DNA of 47,426 nucleotides from UBA5614 sp034678545 (GCA_034678545.1 JAXDBS010000022.1:1-47426); one strand, 5' to 3'; shown: positions 16,275 to 26,237, numbered from the stretch's first letter. Translations and numbers: made by a program. The notes: generated from the letters alone by a model not told the origin.

Positions 16275-19200
16275 TTATTTCAACATTATGGTTTTCTGGG
16301 TCGTGATCTCCTTCCCTGACCGGCAGCGGATCAAATAGACCCCGGAGGCGCAGGCGTTGCCTTCGCGGTCTCTCCCGTTCCAGGTGAATCTCCGGACGCC
16401 TTTTCGGCAATAATCGTCCCACAAGGTGGCGACCCGGCGGCCGGAAACATCATATAAACCAATAGCCAGGATACCGTCGGCCTTGTGATTGATCTGAAGA
16501 TACAGGTTGCGGTAAAAGGGATTAGGATAAGCGCGCAAAAGCACATTGTCGGAAATTTCGGGGGTTTCGGTGCCGTCCGGCTCAGCGGTCACGGTCACGT
16601 AGGCAGGCCCGTGCAGGGAACCCTGTCCGCTCAGTTCCACTGACTGCAGCCAGTAGTAATAAATGCCGGGGGCATCGATCTCCTCATCCAGGAAGGCGTA
16701 CTCCTGCTGGTTGGAGGTATTGGTGGCGGAAATCAGATGATTCAGGTCCAGGGCCTCTTCCGCCGAGTCGGTCTGCCCGCGCAGGAAGCGGAAGCCCATC
16801 AGGCCGCTTTCCGACTGGGTCACCCATTTAAGCAGGACATAGCCCTGCTGGGCCGGGACCGCGGTGAAGGAAGACAGTTCCACGGGCAGGGATTGATCTT
16901 CCGTGGTGACTGTCCACTGGGAGAAGTGATCAGAGTTAAAAGTGATCATGCGCGGATCTCCACTGACCCAGGTCGGCTCGCTGTAAGCCCTCCAGCCGGA
17001 GCCCTCATTAACCATAACGACAGCGGGCTGGCTGTCAAAGTCAAGGCCGTTGTCGGCGGAAGCGGGCCAGATGAATGTTACTGTTTTTTCGCCGTCAAAG
17101 TCGCCTTCCAAAGTCCAGGTGCGGTTTACGCTCGATCCCATGGGCAGGATCTGAATCTCCTCCAAGTGGGTAACGGCAAAGCCGGTAATGGGAATTCCCG
17201 GATCTATGGACAGCCCGATCGGCAGTGAGTCAAAATAGCCTTCCAGGGATCTATCCTGCTCTGCCCTGCCGAAAACAAATGCTTCCATACCCCCTCCCAC
17301 TGAGGCTTCCGGCTGCAGGTACAGGATATTGTCACCCAGTTCCAGTCTGCTGAAATCGTCGATCATGAGTTCACTGCAGACGGGAATGTCACTGCCGGCG
17401 GTTATGACCAAATCCATCATGATATGCAGGTTCTGCAATATATCCAGTTCGGAGGGGATTTCGGGACCGGTGGTCAGGTCCGCTTCATAGACCACATTCA
17501 CGGCGTCCTGAAAGGTGGGGGAGCCGATGATGGATCCTTCGGAACGGTAAATGGTGGCATTCGGCAACAGGTCCAGGTTTGCTTTAGCGGCTATGTACAG
17601 GATGCCTCGTATCAGGTGCAGAGAGGCCTGCAGGGAACTGGTGGAAGTAATGTTGACAGTTCCGTCGCGATTCAGATACAGCTTGCCGATGTTAAATGGA
17701 GGCATGTTCAAGGGAGATGCGCTGGCACCGTTCAGATAGATTGTGGAAGAATTGCTTCCAGTTATGGATCCTGTGGCTGCAGAAATGGATTGGTTCACGG
17801 TCAGTGAGTGAGTAACCAGATTGAGGATTCCGCTGTTTAAAATGACATTATTGGCAGTAAGGGATCCCATCAGATAGCTTGTGCCCGAGGCATAGTGATA
17901 GAAAAAATGCAGGACAAGGTTGGCAGGTATGTTGGCAACAGTACGTAAAAAGAAGGAGGAGGTTGTTCCCCCCACAAAGTAACTCGCAATGTTACAATAG
18001 TTGTTTACGGTCAGGGTATTATTGGCGCCGATGTGGAAAGTTCCGGCAGTGACCGCAAAGATTCCGAATTCCGAGGATCCCGACATGTAGCAGTTCCATC
18101 CCGTCCGGTTCATAACAACTCCGGAGGCGACCGTAAAAGGCAGCGTAACATCGTACGATCCGCTTTCCACTCTGAACGTACCGTTGGCAGCATTCAGGGT
18201 ACCGCCGGTTTTAGTAACCATGCCATAGAGGTAGATGGTATTGGTGCCAAGGTCCAATTGCCCGAGGGATAAATTCAGGGCGTAGTGAATGTTGAGTGTT
18301 CCAGTCAGGAGACAGCCGTTGGAGCGGTTGACAGACAGGGTTCTCAAAGTGATCCCGGCCAGGCTCAACTGGCTGGCAGAGCCGCTGACCTCGATGGTCG
18401 AACTGCTGGTTCCGCTTAAAGTGCCGCCGCTGTAGGCGATGCTCCCGGAGATGGTCATGGTGTAGGAACTCAGGGTCAATGTGCCCAGAGTCAGTATCAG
18501 ATTGTTCAAAGCAAGATTACCGGCCAGGGTACAGCCGTTGGCGCGGTTTACCGTTAACTGGTTACAGGTGGTTTGGACCAGGTTCAGGGTTGCGGCCGAG
18601 CCGGAGATCAGGATGTTGCCGCTCCCGATGATTTGCACACCTCCTGTCATTGGTCCGTTCAGGGTCAGGGTTCTCCCGGAGTATATGTTTAACGTTGATT
18701 GCATCGTAATAGTACCGGCTACAGTGGCGTCCCCGTCCAGAGTCTTACTGCCGGGACCTTCAAACATCAGGTTCTGATAAGTTGAGAGGGGCGTAACCAC
18801 TTGAACGGCTCCGCTGTTAGTATTATTGTAATCGACTGTGCAGCCGCTGTGCAGAATTAAGGATCCGGTGGAATCAAAAATAAAGGCGGCTGAGCTTGAA
18901 TTAACCAGGCCTGACAAATGACCTGTTTTGACAGTTCCGTAAACGTGGGCATAGGGATCGCCGGAATATTTTCTGATGGAGAGGGTCCCCATGGATAGGG
19001 TGCCGTAGATGTTCAGGGAGAAATACTGGTCCAGATAAGTATTGCTGCCGTACAGCTGATAACTGGTGCCGGTGGCGATGTTTATCATATGCTGCCCCTG
19101 GACGGCGTTGGAGCCGTTGTTGAACATGATCAGGCCTCCGCCTGTGAAGTTGAAGTTGGGATAGCCGCCCTCCGCCCGATTGCGGGCATAGTAGTTGCCG

Positions 19201-20015
19201 TTGTTCCGGAAACTTCCGTTAATATTCCAGGTTGTGGTCGGCAGGTCGCCGGAGGAAGCTCTGAAACAGGCATAGAACCATCCGGAATTTACTGTTACTG
19301 AGCCTGAAACATTATAGGTGACACCACCCGAGCCGTCCGAAGCGCGAAAATAACCACTGTTGACAGTGATATCTCCGGAAATGTTAAAAACTATTGTCGC
19401 CGAGCCCGTACAACCATAAAAACTGCCTCCATCCAGAACGATGTTGGCTACGTAAATACTGTGATTGCTACTTTGGCCGCCTTCAAAAATACCGCCTGAT
19501 TCAATGGTCAGGGTGCCGTTAATATAGAACGTCGAAGTACCAAAGACGTCAGCCGTTCCATTGCGCAAGATGAGGTTGCCATAGGATTCGTCATCCTGGA
19601 AGATGATGCTACCGTTGTTTAAGATAAAGTTACTGCTGGAACTTAGGGTACCGAAATCAAGAGAGCCGTAAGTAGTGTGTGTAACTTCATAGGTCCCGTT
19701 AGCATCGATATCGAGCAGGATATCATGATTAAAAGCTCCGGTTGTTATCTTGCCGCCGCCTTGGATCACCGCTTTGGAACCCGATCCGTTGACATCCCAT
19801 TCGGAAGAGGCGGTCATGTTGTGTCCGCTCTGGACATAATAAACAGCTCCGTCCTCATCAAAAGAGGAGGGGTGGCTGCCTGAGCCATTGGTGCCTGTCC
19901 ACCAGTGATTGAGATTTGTGATATCGTTACCGGTGGGCGCGTAAGAATAATAATTGGTGGCTGAAAGGATAACAGTGAAAGACAGCAAAGCAAGGACTAG
20001 TAAAGAGCGCCGCAT
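16275..20015 (-). CDS. Giant secreted repeat protein with T9SS-type sorting domain
   Basis: The 1246-residue protein has a signal peptide (MRRSLLVLALLSFTVILSAT). Its central region repeats with a period of about 73 residues, for example LTVNRANGCTLAGNL followed later by LSVNRSNGCLLTGTL, each with L.L..G.L.L and GGTLSGTSSSTI elements. After a shared non-repeat segment (VNVVYEADLTTGPEIP) comes a fibronectin-like stretch (SLPVELSSFTAVPAQQG). The last 85 residues, LRAYPNPF...LYDVSGRRVATL...SGVYLIRCRSG, match the type A type IX secretion sorting domain. So it is probably exported across the outer membrane and cleaved or anchored. GGAGG precedes the ATG. The substrate or ligand is unknown. Confidence 0.85.
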   Translation of the reverse strand: MRRSLLVLALLSFTVILSATNYYSYAPTGNDITNLNHWWTGTNGSGSHPSSFDEDGAVYYVQSGHNMTASSEWDVNGSGSKAVIQGGGKITTGAFNHDILLDIDANGTYEVTHTTYGSLDFGTLSSSSNFILNNGSIIFQDDESYGNLILRNGTADVFGTSTFYINGTLTIESGGIFEGGQSSNHSIYVANIVLDGGSFYGCTGSATIVFNISGDITVNSGYFRASDGSGGVTYNVSGSVTVNSGWFYACFRASSGDLPTTTWNINGSFRNNGNYYARNRAEGGYPNFNFTGGGLIMFNNGSNAVQGQHMINIATGTSYQLYGSNTYLDQYFSLNIYGTLSMGTLSIRKYSGDPYAHVYGTVKTGHLSGLVNSSSAAFIFDSTGSLILHSGCTVDYNNTNSGAVQVVTPLSTYQNLMFEGPGSKTLDGDATVAGTITMQSTLNIYSGRTLTLNGPMTGGVQIIGSGNILISGSAATLNLVQTTCNQLTVNRANGCTLAGNLALNNLILTLGTLTLSSYTMTISGSIAYSGGTLSGTSSSTIEVSGSASQLSLAGITLRTLSVNRSNGCLLTGTLNIHYALNLSLGQLDLGTNTIYLYGMVTKTGGTLNAANGTFRVESGSYDVTLPFTVASGVVMNRTGWNCYMSGSSEFGIFAVTAGTFHIGANNTLTVNNYCNIASYFVGGTTSSFFLRTVANIPANLVLHFFYHYASGTSYLMGSLTANNVILNSGILNLVTHSLTVNQSISAATGSITGSNSSTIYLNGASASPLNMPPFNIGKLYLNRDGTVNITSTSSLQASLHLIRGILYIAAKANLDLLPNATIYRSEGSIIGSPTFQDAVNVVYEADLTTGPEIPSELDILQNLHIMMDLVITAGSDIPVCSELMIDDFSRLELGDNILYLQPEASVGGGMEAFVFGRAEQDRSLEGYFDSLPIGLSIDPGIPITGFAVTHLEEIQILPMGSSVNRTWTLEGDFDGEKTVTFIWPASADNGLDFDSQPAVVMVNEGSGWRAYSEPTWVSGDPRMITFNSDHFSQWTVTTEDQSLPVELSSFTAVPAQQGYVLLKWVTQSESGLMGFRFLRGQTDSAEEALDLNHLISATNTSNQQEYAFLDEEIDAPGIYYYWLQSVELSGQGSLHGPAYVTVTAEPDGTETPEISDNVLLRAYPNPFYRNLYLQINHKADGILAIGLYDVSGRRVATLWDDYCRKGVRRFTWNGRDREGNACASGVYLIRCRSGKEITTQKTIMLK

Positions 20016-20205
20016 TGTTCCTCCTTATGCTCAAGATATAGCTCTCTATATTATCTTATCCTTCATTTTAACCAATACCATGCTATTGAATCCTATTTTT
20101 CTTGGCAAGTTTTTTTTCACTTTTCTTGATCAGATAGTCCATAGCCCAGCCCGAGCATTCGGCAAAGGTCTTTAGAGCCTTGTAGCGGTCAGCCTGTCCA
20201 CCGTG

Positions 20206-20245
20206 CCCAAGGAGAGGCTTATTGTCCACTCTTGCTTGGGTTTTT
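20206..20245 (+). terminator. Terminator-like hairpin with no upstream gene
   Basis: CCCAAG (20206-20211) pairs with CTTGGG (20235-20240), AGAG with CTCT inside it, and TTTTT follows directly. The shape fits a rho-independent terminator on the plus strand. No plus-strand protein gene precedes it, so it may end a small unannotated RNA or be fortuitous. Confidence 0.4.
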
Positions 20246-20310
20246 CCCCTTGAGGAGAGACTGTGCTTGAGATCACAGAAAAAAGCTGCAGGATTCTATG
20301 TGTTTTCGAG

Positions 20311-20316
20311 TATAAT
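20311..20316 (+). promoter_or_regulatory. Possible -10 box for ssrA
   Basis: A perfect TATAAT lies 82 bases before the mature tmRNA 5' end, which would leave a precursor leader removed by RNase P. A good -35 box is not visible at the right distance. A TTGACA at 20341-20346 is the alternative -35, but no good -10 follows it. Confidence 0.35.
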
Positions 20317-20397
20317 ATAAGATGCATTGTAACTCTTATGTTGACACACAAGGCGGTTAAGAAAGCATGGCCGCAAGAGATCTTTTTCAGTGCATAT

Positions 20398-20751
<354 letters not shown>

Positions 20752-20912
20752 GATTTGACTGCTTGTTGTGTGCTCTGATTTACGATTCTACTGTTTCCGT
20801 CCATACTGCAGGATATGAATGTTTGCGCTGTTTAGTAATCCGAAATGAACTCAATCCCGAATCAGCCGACTGCCATTATCGGGCGGCAACTCATAAGCAG
20901 AGAAGAAAAGCA

Positions 20913-20940
20913 TTGACAAAATAGCAACAATTATTTAAAC
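20913..20940 (+). promoter_or_regulatory. Possible promoter of barrel-protein gene
   Basis: A perfect TTGACA (20913-20918) lies about 84 bases before the ATG at 21002. TTAAAC follows after 16 bases and is a poor -10 match, so the call rests mainly on the -35 box and on the AT-rich context. Confidence 0.35.
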
Positions 20941-21001
20941 GATTAAGCATGAATATGCCCGAGCTTAGTATGTAGGCAAGAAAAAGAAAGGAAGGTATGA
21001 G

Positions 21002-21502
21002 ATGAAGAAATCAATGTTCGCATTGTTGCTGTTGACCGGGGCTGTTCTCACCTTTGCGCAAAATCCTGTTGCGGTCGGCCAGACCCAGATCAACGCAGGG
21101 GTAGGCTTGGGTTCGTGGGGGATCCCGGTTTATGTGGGATTTGATTACGGATTCCACAAGGACATCACCCTGGGTGCCGAAGTTTCCTACCAGACATGGG
21201 AAGAAAGTTGGCACAGCAATAACTACGACCGGTCAGTGATCGGTATTTCCGGCAACGGCAACTATCATTTTAACCACGTCCTGAACATCCCCACCAACTG
21301 GGATTTTTATGCCGGGCTGAATCTCGGCTTCTATATCTGGAACAAACCTGATGAGTACGAAGGTGACAACACCTCAGGCCTGGGTTTGGGCGCTCAGGTG
21401 GGCGGCCGCTATTATTTCTCTGACAAAACTGCGGTCAATCTGGAATTCGGCGGCGGCAACGCCTTTGCCGGCGGCAAGCTGGGACTGTCCTTCAAGCTGT
21501 AA
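21002..21502 (+). CDS. Small outer-membrane beta-barrel protein
   Basis: The 166-residue protein starts with a signal peptide (MKKSMFALLLLTGAVLTFAQ). The mature part of about 147 residues is made of alternating short strands (INAGVGLGSWGIPVYVGFDY, LGAEVSYQTW, GNYHFNHV, DFYAGLNLGFYIW, LGLGAQVGGRYYF) and ends in GGKLGLSFKL. That is about the size of an eight-stranded barrel of the OmpX/OmpW type. An AGGAAGG sequence precedes the ATG. It stands alone, followed by a long hairpin. Specific role unknown. Confidence 0.75.
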   Translation: MKKSMFALLLLTGAVLTFAQNPVAVGQTQINAGVGLGSWGIPVYVGFDYGFHKDITLGAEVSYQTWEESWHSNNYDRSVIGISGNGNYHFNHVLNIPTNWDFYAGLNLGFYIWNKPDEYEGDNTSGLGLGAQVGGRYYFSDKTAVNLEFGGGNAFAGGKLGLSFKL

Positions 21503-21522
21503 CATAAGTTTATAAAGACCAT

Positions 21523-21583
21523 CCGTGCCGGCAACGCTTCCCATCCCGCAAGCGCTGCCGGAAGGAAGGGTTGCCCGGCACGG
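21523..21583 (+). terminator. Long GC-rich hairpin after barrel-protein gene
   Basis: CCGTGCCGGCAACGCTTCC and GGAAGGGTTGCCCGGCACGG are nearly complementary, giving a stem of about 18 bp with a small bulge. It begins 21 bases after the stop at 21502. No T-run follows, so it may end transcription with help, protect the 3' end of the message, or be a separate palindromic element. Its sequence is unrelated to the four-copy palindrome family. Confidence 0.45.
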
Positions 21584-21649
21584 GATAGAAAACTTCAGGG
21601 GGAATTTTGCTCCCCGGTCTGCTGACCGAATCGTAAAAAAAGGAGCAAT

Positions 21650-24223
21650 ATGAAGTTTAAACCGGCACAAGCGATTGTGATAGGTTTTCTTTTGTTTTTT
21701 ATCAGCCTGGTTCAGGCCGCCTATGTCAGCTTTCACCCTGTCACGGTCTCACAGCCTGATGGTTCAGCGCTGCATCTGTTTGCCAGCGGGGACGAGCATT
21801 ACAACTGGCTGCACGACGCAGAGGGTTACACTGTCAGGCAGAATGGCTCCGGCTGGTTCGTCTTCCTGCAGAACGATCTGAAAGGAGATCTGCAATACAC
21901 AAGCCTAAAAGTTGGAACGGACAATCCCGCCGCGCAGCGCCTGCAGCCCTGGACCAATATCCCTGCCGGCCGGATGGCGCGGATCAGGAGGGAAGCCGAT
22001 CGGGAACTGCTGCGCGATTCCGCCGTGCGCCGAGCCCCCTCTTCCGGGATCATCAACAACCTGACCATCTTCATCAGCTTTGCCGACCAGGCGGAGTTTA
22101 CTGATTCAATATCGTTTTACGATTCCATGTTCAACGGTGCTGGCAATACCATGCAGGCTTATTATCAGGAAGTGTCCTATGGCTCTCTCGACGTCAGAAC
22201 CACATATTATCCCATTTCTTCCAATGTTGTGATCTCATGGCAGGACTCGCTGCCCCGGGCTTATTACTGTCCGTATGACACCAACAACAATCCACTGGGA
22301 TACAGGAACACGGCCGAGGGGAAAGACCGCGAACATACGCTGCTAGCCAACGCGGCCGAAGGCATCAGTTCACAGGTGCCGGACAGTCTGAACCTTGACG
22401 GTGACGGAGACGGCTATGTGGACAACGTTTGCTACGTTGTTAAGGGCAACACCAGTGGCTGGTCAGATCTGCTCTGGCCGCACCGGGGATTTTTGAGTGA
22501 CAGGTATGCCTACATAAATGACAAACGGGTGTATGTGTTCAATTTCCAGCTTTCGGAGTTTTTGGCTGACCGCGGCGTCGGAGTCCTGTGCCATGAGATG
22601 TTTCATTCCATTGGCGCTCCCGACCTCTATCATTACTACTACAGCCCCGAGCTGACGCCAGTGGGGCCTTGGGACCTGATGGAGATCGCGTCCAATCCGC
22701 CCCAGCACATGGGCGCATACATGAAACACAAATACGGGAACTGGATCCCCAGCCTGCCGGAACTGAATGTTTCGGGCACCCGTTATCTGCAGCCTCTGAC
22801 CTCAGCTTCCGGCCAATGCTATAAAATCAGCTCACCCAATTCAACATCGGAATACTTCGTGGTCGAATTCAGGAAAGCTGCCGGCACTTTTGAAAGCAGC
22901 CTGCCGGGCAGCGGCATCCTTATCTACAGGATCAATCCCGCCGCCGGGGACGGCAATGCTTACGGCCCCCCGGATGAAGTCTATGTTTTCAGGCCGGGCG
23001 GTTCTCCCACTGCTAACGGTGATTACTACATCGCCAACTTCAGCGTGGAAACAGGCCGCACCAGTTTTGACGATGCCACGGATCCCTCCTGCTTCCTCAG
23101 CGACGGTTCTCCCGGAGGATTGTGGCTTTCCGATATAAGCAGCGCCGGGGGAGATTCCATGTCCTTCTATTGCGGTCTGGAACTTCCGGCCTTCTCTGCC
23201 GGCGATTCCGTTTTTTCCGCCCTTATCCCGATTGGGGGAGAGGCTTCCGACAGCCTCGTTGTTTCCAATATCGGCGGCAGGACCCTGCTCTATGATATCT
23301 CTGTGGAAGAGATGTCCGAAGCCCGTGTTTGGACCCCGCAACAAAGCCGAACAGGCTCCCCTGTCCGTTCCATTGAGGGCAGCGCACTCACTCTCGATGC
23401 GACTGACTATCTGGCCGGAAACACCATGAACTGGACCTTCACGGTTTATAATGGCAGCCCGGATTTTGAAAGGCTGAAAGACATTTATATCACATTCCCG
23501 CCCACAGTTACTGTCAACAGCGCCACTGGCTTTGTGGGCGGCGGTTGGGGGATCATGATTCCAGACCAGACCAGCGGGACCGGCATCACCGTTCATTGGA
23601 ACGGCCAAACCGCAGGCGGAGTGGGTTTCATAAATGACGGGGAAACCGCCGTGGCAACAATCAACGTTTCCGTCAACCCCGCTGCCGCAGGCCCCATTTA
23701 CCTAAGTTATCAGCTCGAGGGCGATATCTTTGGCGAAGAGCCCCACACACTCAGCGGAAGCATCGAAATAAACGAAGCAGCTTCCCCGCTTTCCTGGTTG
23801 AACATACTGCCCTTGAGCGGGAGCCTCCCCGATGGCCAAAGCCAGGTCCACAGAATCTGTTTTTCCGCGGCCGGCAAAGCTCCCGGCACTTGTGAAGCGC
23901 TTATCAGCATCACGACCAATGACCCGGAAAAACCCCTTTTGGTTGTGCCCGTATCCATGTCAGTGTATCCGGAAATGGCAGCGCCGGAAGCCACTATATC
24001 GCTGGCCGGCACTATTGTTGTGCTGCAGTGGGAACCCGTGGTATATGCCACAGGGTATCAGATCTTCAGCTCCACGGATCCGTATGGAAATTATTCTTAT
24101 CAGGGTTCGACCTCTGGCTTGTCATTCGAAGCCTCAACCGATGACCCCGCCCGGTTCTTCCGGGTGAAAGCCATTTATGAACAGGCCCGGCAAGCCAACG
24201 GGTCATCCGGATACAAGCATTGA
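21650..24223 (+). CDS. Secreted M6-family metalloprotease
   Basis: The 857-residue protein has a signal peptide ending near VQAAYVSF. Residues about 125-360 resemble the M6 (immune inhibitor A-like) zinc protease domain: LTIFISFAD, YYQEVSYGSLDV and the active-site HEMFHSIGAPDLYHY (HExxH at about 315-319), then GPWDLME. The N-terminal part (FHPVTVSQPDGS, HYNWLHDAEGYTV) is the usual propeptide of these enzymes. C-terminal of the protease are Ig-like and NEW-type beta domains and a final fibronectin-like module (IVVLQWEPVVYATGYQIFSS). It ends without a sorting domain. Likely an extracellular protein-degrading enzyme. AGGAG precedes the ATG. Confidence 0.88.
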   Translation: MKFKPAQAIVIGFLLFFISLVQAAYVSFHPVTVSQPDGSALHLFASGDEHYNWLHDAEGYTVRQNGSGWFVFLQNDLKGDLQYTSLKVGTDNPAAQRLQPWTNIPAGRMARIRREADRELLRDSAVRRAPSSGIINNLTIFISFADQAEFTDSISFYDSMFNGAGNTMQAYYQEVSYGSLDVRTTYYPISSNVVISWQDSLPRAYYCPYDTNNNPLGYRNTAEGKDREHTLLANAAEGISSQVPDSLNLDGDGDGYVDNVCYVVKGNTSGWSDLLWPHRGFLSDRYAYINDKRVYVFNFQLSEFLADRGVGVLCHEMFHSIGAPDLYHYYYSPELTPVGPWDLMEIASNPPQHMGAYMKHKYGNWIPSLPELNVSGTRYLQPLTSASGQCYKISSPNSTSEYFVVEFRKAAGTFESSLPGSGILIYRINPAAGDGNAYGPPDEVYVFRPGGSPTANGDYYIANFSVETGRTSFDDATDPSCFLSDGSPGGLWLSDISSAGGDSMSFYCGLELPAFSAGDSVFSALIPIGGEASDSLVVSNIGGRTLLYDISVEEMSEARVWTPQQSRTGSPVRSIEGSALTLDATDYLAGNTMNWTFTVYNGSPDFERLKDIYITFPPTVTVNSATGFVGGGWGIMIPDQTSGTGITVHWNGQTAGGVGFINDGETAVATINVSVNPAAAGPIYLSYQLEGDIFGEEPHTLSGSIEINEAASPLSWLNILPLSGSLPDGQSQVHRICFSAAGKAPGTCEALISITTNDPEKPLLVVPVSMSVYPEMAAPEATISLAGTIVVLQWEPVVYATGYQIFSSTDPYGNYSYQGSTSGLSFEASTDDPARFFRVKAIYEQARQANGSSGYKH

Positions 24224-24318
24224 ATCCATTTAAGCCATATCCCGCCAAGTCATGAATCCCGTTTCAAATCATGTTTTTGCCATATCAGCAGATCTGCATT
24301 TGATCATTGTTAAAGCTG

Positions 24319-24411
24319 TCCCGCTCCTGCTTGCACTACGGACTCATTACGGACCCAATACGGACTTCGTCCGTAATGGGTAAGTAATGCTTCCAAGGGC
24401 GAAGCGGGGAG
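24319..24411 (-). repeat. Palindromic intergenic repeat, copy C
   Basis: This copy has the same orientation as B: CTACGGACTCATT, ACGGACCCAAT, ACGGAC, loop, GTCCGTAATGGGTAAG. Its outer arms are CCCGCTCCTGCTTGCA and TTCCAAGGGCGAAGCGGG; CCCGCT pairs with AGCGGG where copy B has different bases that also partly pair. It lies between two convergent genes (M6 protease and the YjgR-like ATPase), where a hairpin could act as a two-way terminator. Confidence 0.85.
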
Positions 24412-24464
24412 AACGAGCTGTCTGAGCAGCAGCCGGGAGGCGGAGTCTCGGAATTTATAGGAGT

Positions 24465-25952
24465 TTATTTCTTTTTGCCGCCGAAGATGCCGCCCAGGAT
24501 GCCACGCAGGATTTGGCGCCCGACCTGGCTTCCGACCGTACGGGCTGCCTGCTTGGCCATGGTCTCCACCATACCCTGGCGCTTCTTGGTGCCCCAGAGG
24601 ATCTCGCTGACCTTGCTCTGCTTTTTGTCCGGCTCAGAGGAAGGTTGCTTGTCCGGCGCGGCGGTTTCCGCTTCCGGCTGGCGGGCGCGCCGGCTGAGGA
24701 TCTCGTAGGCTGATTCGCGGTTCATGGCGTGATCGTATTTGCCGCCGACGGGGCTGCGCGAGATGACGGAAGAGCGATCCTCCGGGGTGATGGAACCCAT
24801 GCGGCAGCGGGGCGGGCAGATCACAGTTTTTTCCACCGGCATGGGGATACCCTTTTCCTGCAAAGTGGAAACCAGGGCTTCGCCGGTGCCGAGGCCGGAA
24901 ATGATCTCCGCCACATTGTATTTGGGATTCTGGACAAAGGTCTCGGCGGCGGTCTTGACGGCTTTCTGGTCCCGGGGAGTATAAGCTCTCAGGGCATGCT
25001 GGACGCGGTTGCCCAGCTGTCCGAGAATGTCGTTGGGAACGTCGTCCGGATACTGGGAGCAGAAATAGACGCCAACGCTCTTGGAGCGGATGATGCGGAT
25101 CACCTGCTCCACCTTCTGGCGCAAGACGGGCGGCGCATCATCGAACAGGAGGTGGGCTTCGTCAAAGAAGAAAACGAGTTTCGGCTTGTCCAGGTCGCCG
25201 ACTTCGGGCAGGTTTTCGAACAGTTCGGACAATAGCCAGAGCAGGAAACTTGAATACAGGCGGGGCTTCAGGATCAGCTTGTCGGCAGCCAGGACGCTAA
25301 TGATGCCGCGGCCGCTGAGGTCGGTGCGCATGAGGTCGTTAAGCTCTAGGGCGGGCTCGCCGAACATCATATCCCCGCCCTCCCGTTCCAGGGTCAGCAG
25401 GGCGCGCTGAATGGCGGCGATGGAAGGATTGCTGACCAGGCCGTATTCCTTGGAAATGTCGCTGCGGTTGTCCGCCACAAAGGTCAGCAGGGAACGCAGG
25501 TCGTCCAGGTCAAGCAGCAGCAAACCCTGGTCGTCGGCCAGCTTGAAAGCGATCTCGAGCGTGCCGGACTGGACGTCGTTGAGCTCCAGCATCCGCGCCA
25601 AGAGGGCGGGGCCGATCTCGCTGACGGTGGTCCGCACGGGATGACCGGACTGGCCGAAAACGTCCCAGAAAAGAACGGGGTTGGCTTCATTGACATAGCC
25701 ATCGATACCGATCTGGCCAATGCGCTGCTGCAGCTTGTCATTCATCGCTCCCGCCATGGCCAGGCCGGAAACGTCGCCTTTGACGTCCGCCATGAACACT
25801 GGCACTCCAAGGCGGGAAAATCCCTCCGCCAAAACCATGAGCGTGACTGTCTTGCCTGTTCCGGTAGCGCCTGCCACCAAGCCGTGGCGGTTGCCGTACT
25901 TGGGCAGCAGGAAAACCTGCTGGTCACCCTTGCCGATCAAAATGTTGTCCAC
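24465..25952 (-). CDS. HerA-like ATPase, YjgR/DUF853 family
   Basis: The 495-residue protein starts with IGKGDQQVFLLPKYGNRHGL and the Walker A AGATGTGKTVT near residue 28-38, followed by VFMADVKGDVSGLAMAG. Walker B is KLVFFFDEAHLLF near 260. A helicase-like SVGVYFCSQYPDDVPNDILGQLGNRVQHALRA stretch follows. This layout is that of the YjgR/DUF853 HerA-related ATPases, of unknown cellular role. The C-terminus carries a linker rich in charged residues and a Gly-rich tail (ILGGIFGGKKK). The start codon is GTG, with GGGAGG upstream. No nuclease partner such as NurA is adjacent. Confidence 0.9.
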   Translation of the reverse strand: MDNILIGKGDQQVFLLPKYGNRHGLVAGATGTGKTVTLMVLAEGFSRLGVPVFMADVKGDVSGLAMAGAMNDKLQQRIGQIGIDGYVNEANPVLFWDVFGQSGHPVRTTVSEIGPALLARMLELNDVQSGTLEIAFKLADDQGLLLLDLDDLRSLLTFVADNRSDISKEYGLVSNPSIAAIQRALLTLEREGGDMMFGEPALELNDLMRTDLSGRGIISVLAADKLILKPRLYSSFLLWLLSELFENLPEVGDLDKPKLVFFFDEAHLLFDDAPPVLRQKVEQVIRIIRSKSVGVYFCSQYPDDVPNDILGQLGNRVQHALRAYTPRDQKAVKTAAETFVQNPKYNVAEIISGLGTGEALVSTLQEKGIPMPVEKTVICPPRCRMGSITPEDRSSVISRSPVGGKYDHAMNRESAYEILSRRARQPEAETAAPDKQPSSEPDKKQSKVSEILWGTKKRQGMVETMAKQAARTVGSQVGRQILRGILGGIFGGKKK

Positions 25953-25985
25953 GTGAAAACCTCCCCTTGAAATCCGCGCTGGCAG

Positions 25986-26237
25986 TTATTTCTGTTTTAT
26001 GGCCTTGTATATTATCAGGATGAGAAAGGAGCCGCCGGCCGCGATCAGAATGCTCTTCAGGTCCAGCCCTTTGACTGTTCCGAAACCCAGTTGGGATCCT
26101 ATCCAGCCGCCCAGGAAAGCGCCCCCGATGCCCAGCAGGACAGTGATGATGCAGCCCTTCGGACCTTTACCAGGCATGAGCAGCTTGGCGATCGCACCGG
26201 CAATCAGGCCTATGATGATCCAAGATATGATTCCCAT
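25986..26237 (-). CDS. GlsB/YeaQ/YmgE family membrane protein
   Basis: This 83-residue protein has three hydrophobic segments with glycine-rich turns (MGIISWIIIGLIAGAIAKLL, ITVLLGIGGAFLGGWIG, SILIAAGGSFLILIIYKAI) and the PGKGPKG loop typical of the family once called transglycosylase-associated. Members are small stress-linked inner-membrane proteins of unclear function. The ATG at 26237 is chosen over one eight codons upstream because AGGAG lies 6 bases before it. Confidence 0.9.
   Translation of the reverse strand: MGIISWIIIGLIAGAIAKLLMPGKGPKGCIITVLLGIGGAFLGGWIGSQLGFGTVKGLDLKSILIAAGGSFLILIIYKAIKQK

Larger units (their letters stand above)
20016..20397. other. Intergenic region upstream of ssrA
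   Basis: No gene is visible between the divergent giant protein gene and tmRNA. The left third is AT-rich, as expected for the leader of the giant gene. A plus-strand terminator-like hairpin and a perfect TATAAT box are listed separately. I considered a signal recognition particle RNA here but the conserved GGAAGGAAGCA tetraloop region is absent. Confidence 0.5.

Noticed and set aside
20160..20245. Possible signal recognition particle RNA
   Set aside because: No conserved GGAAGGAAGCA region or closing stem was found; only a terminator-like hairpin.
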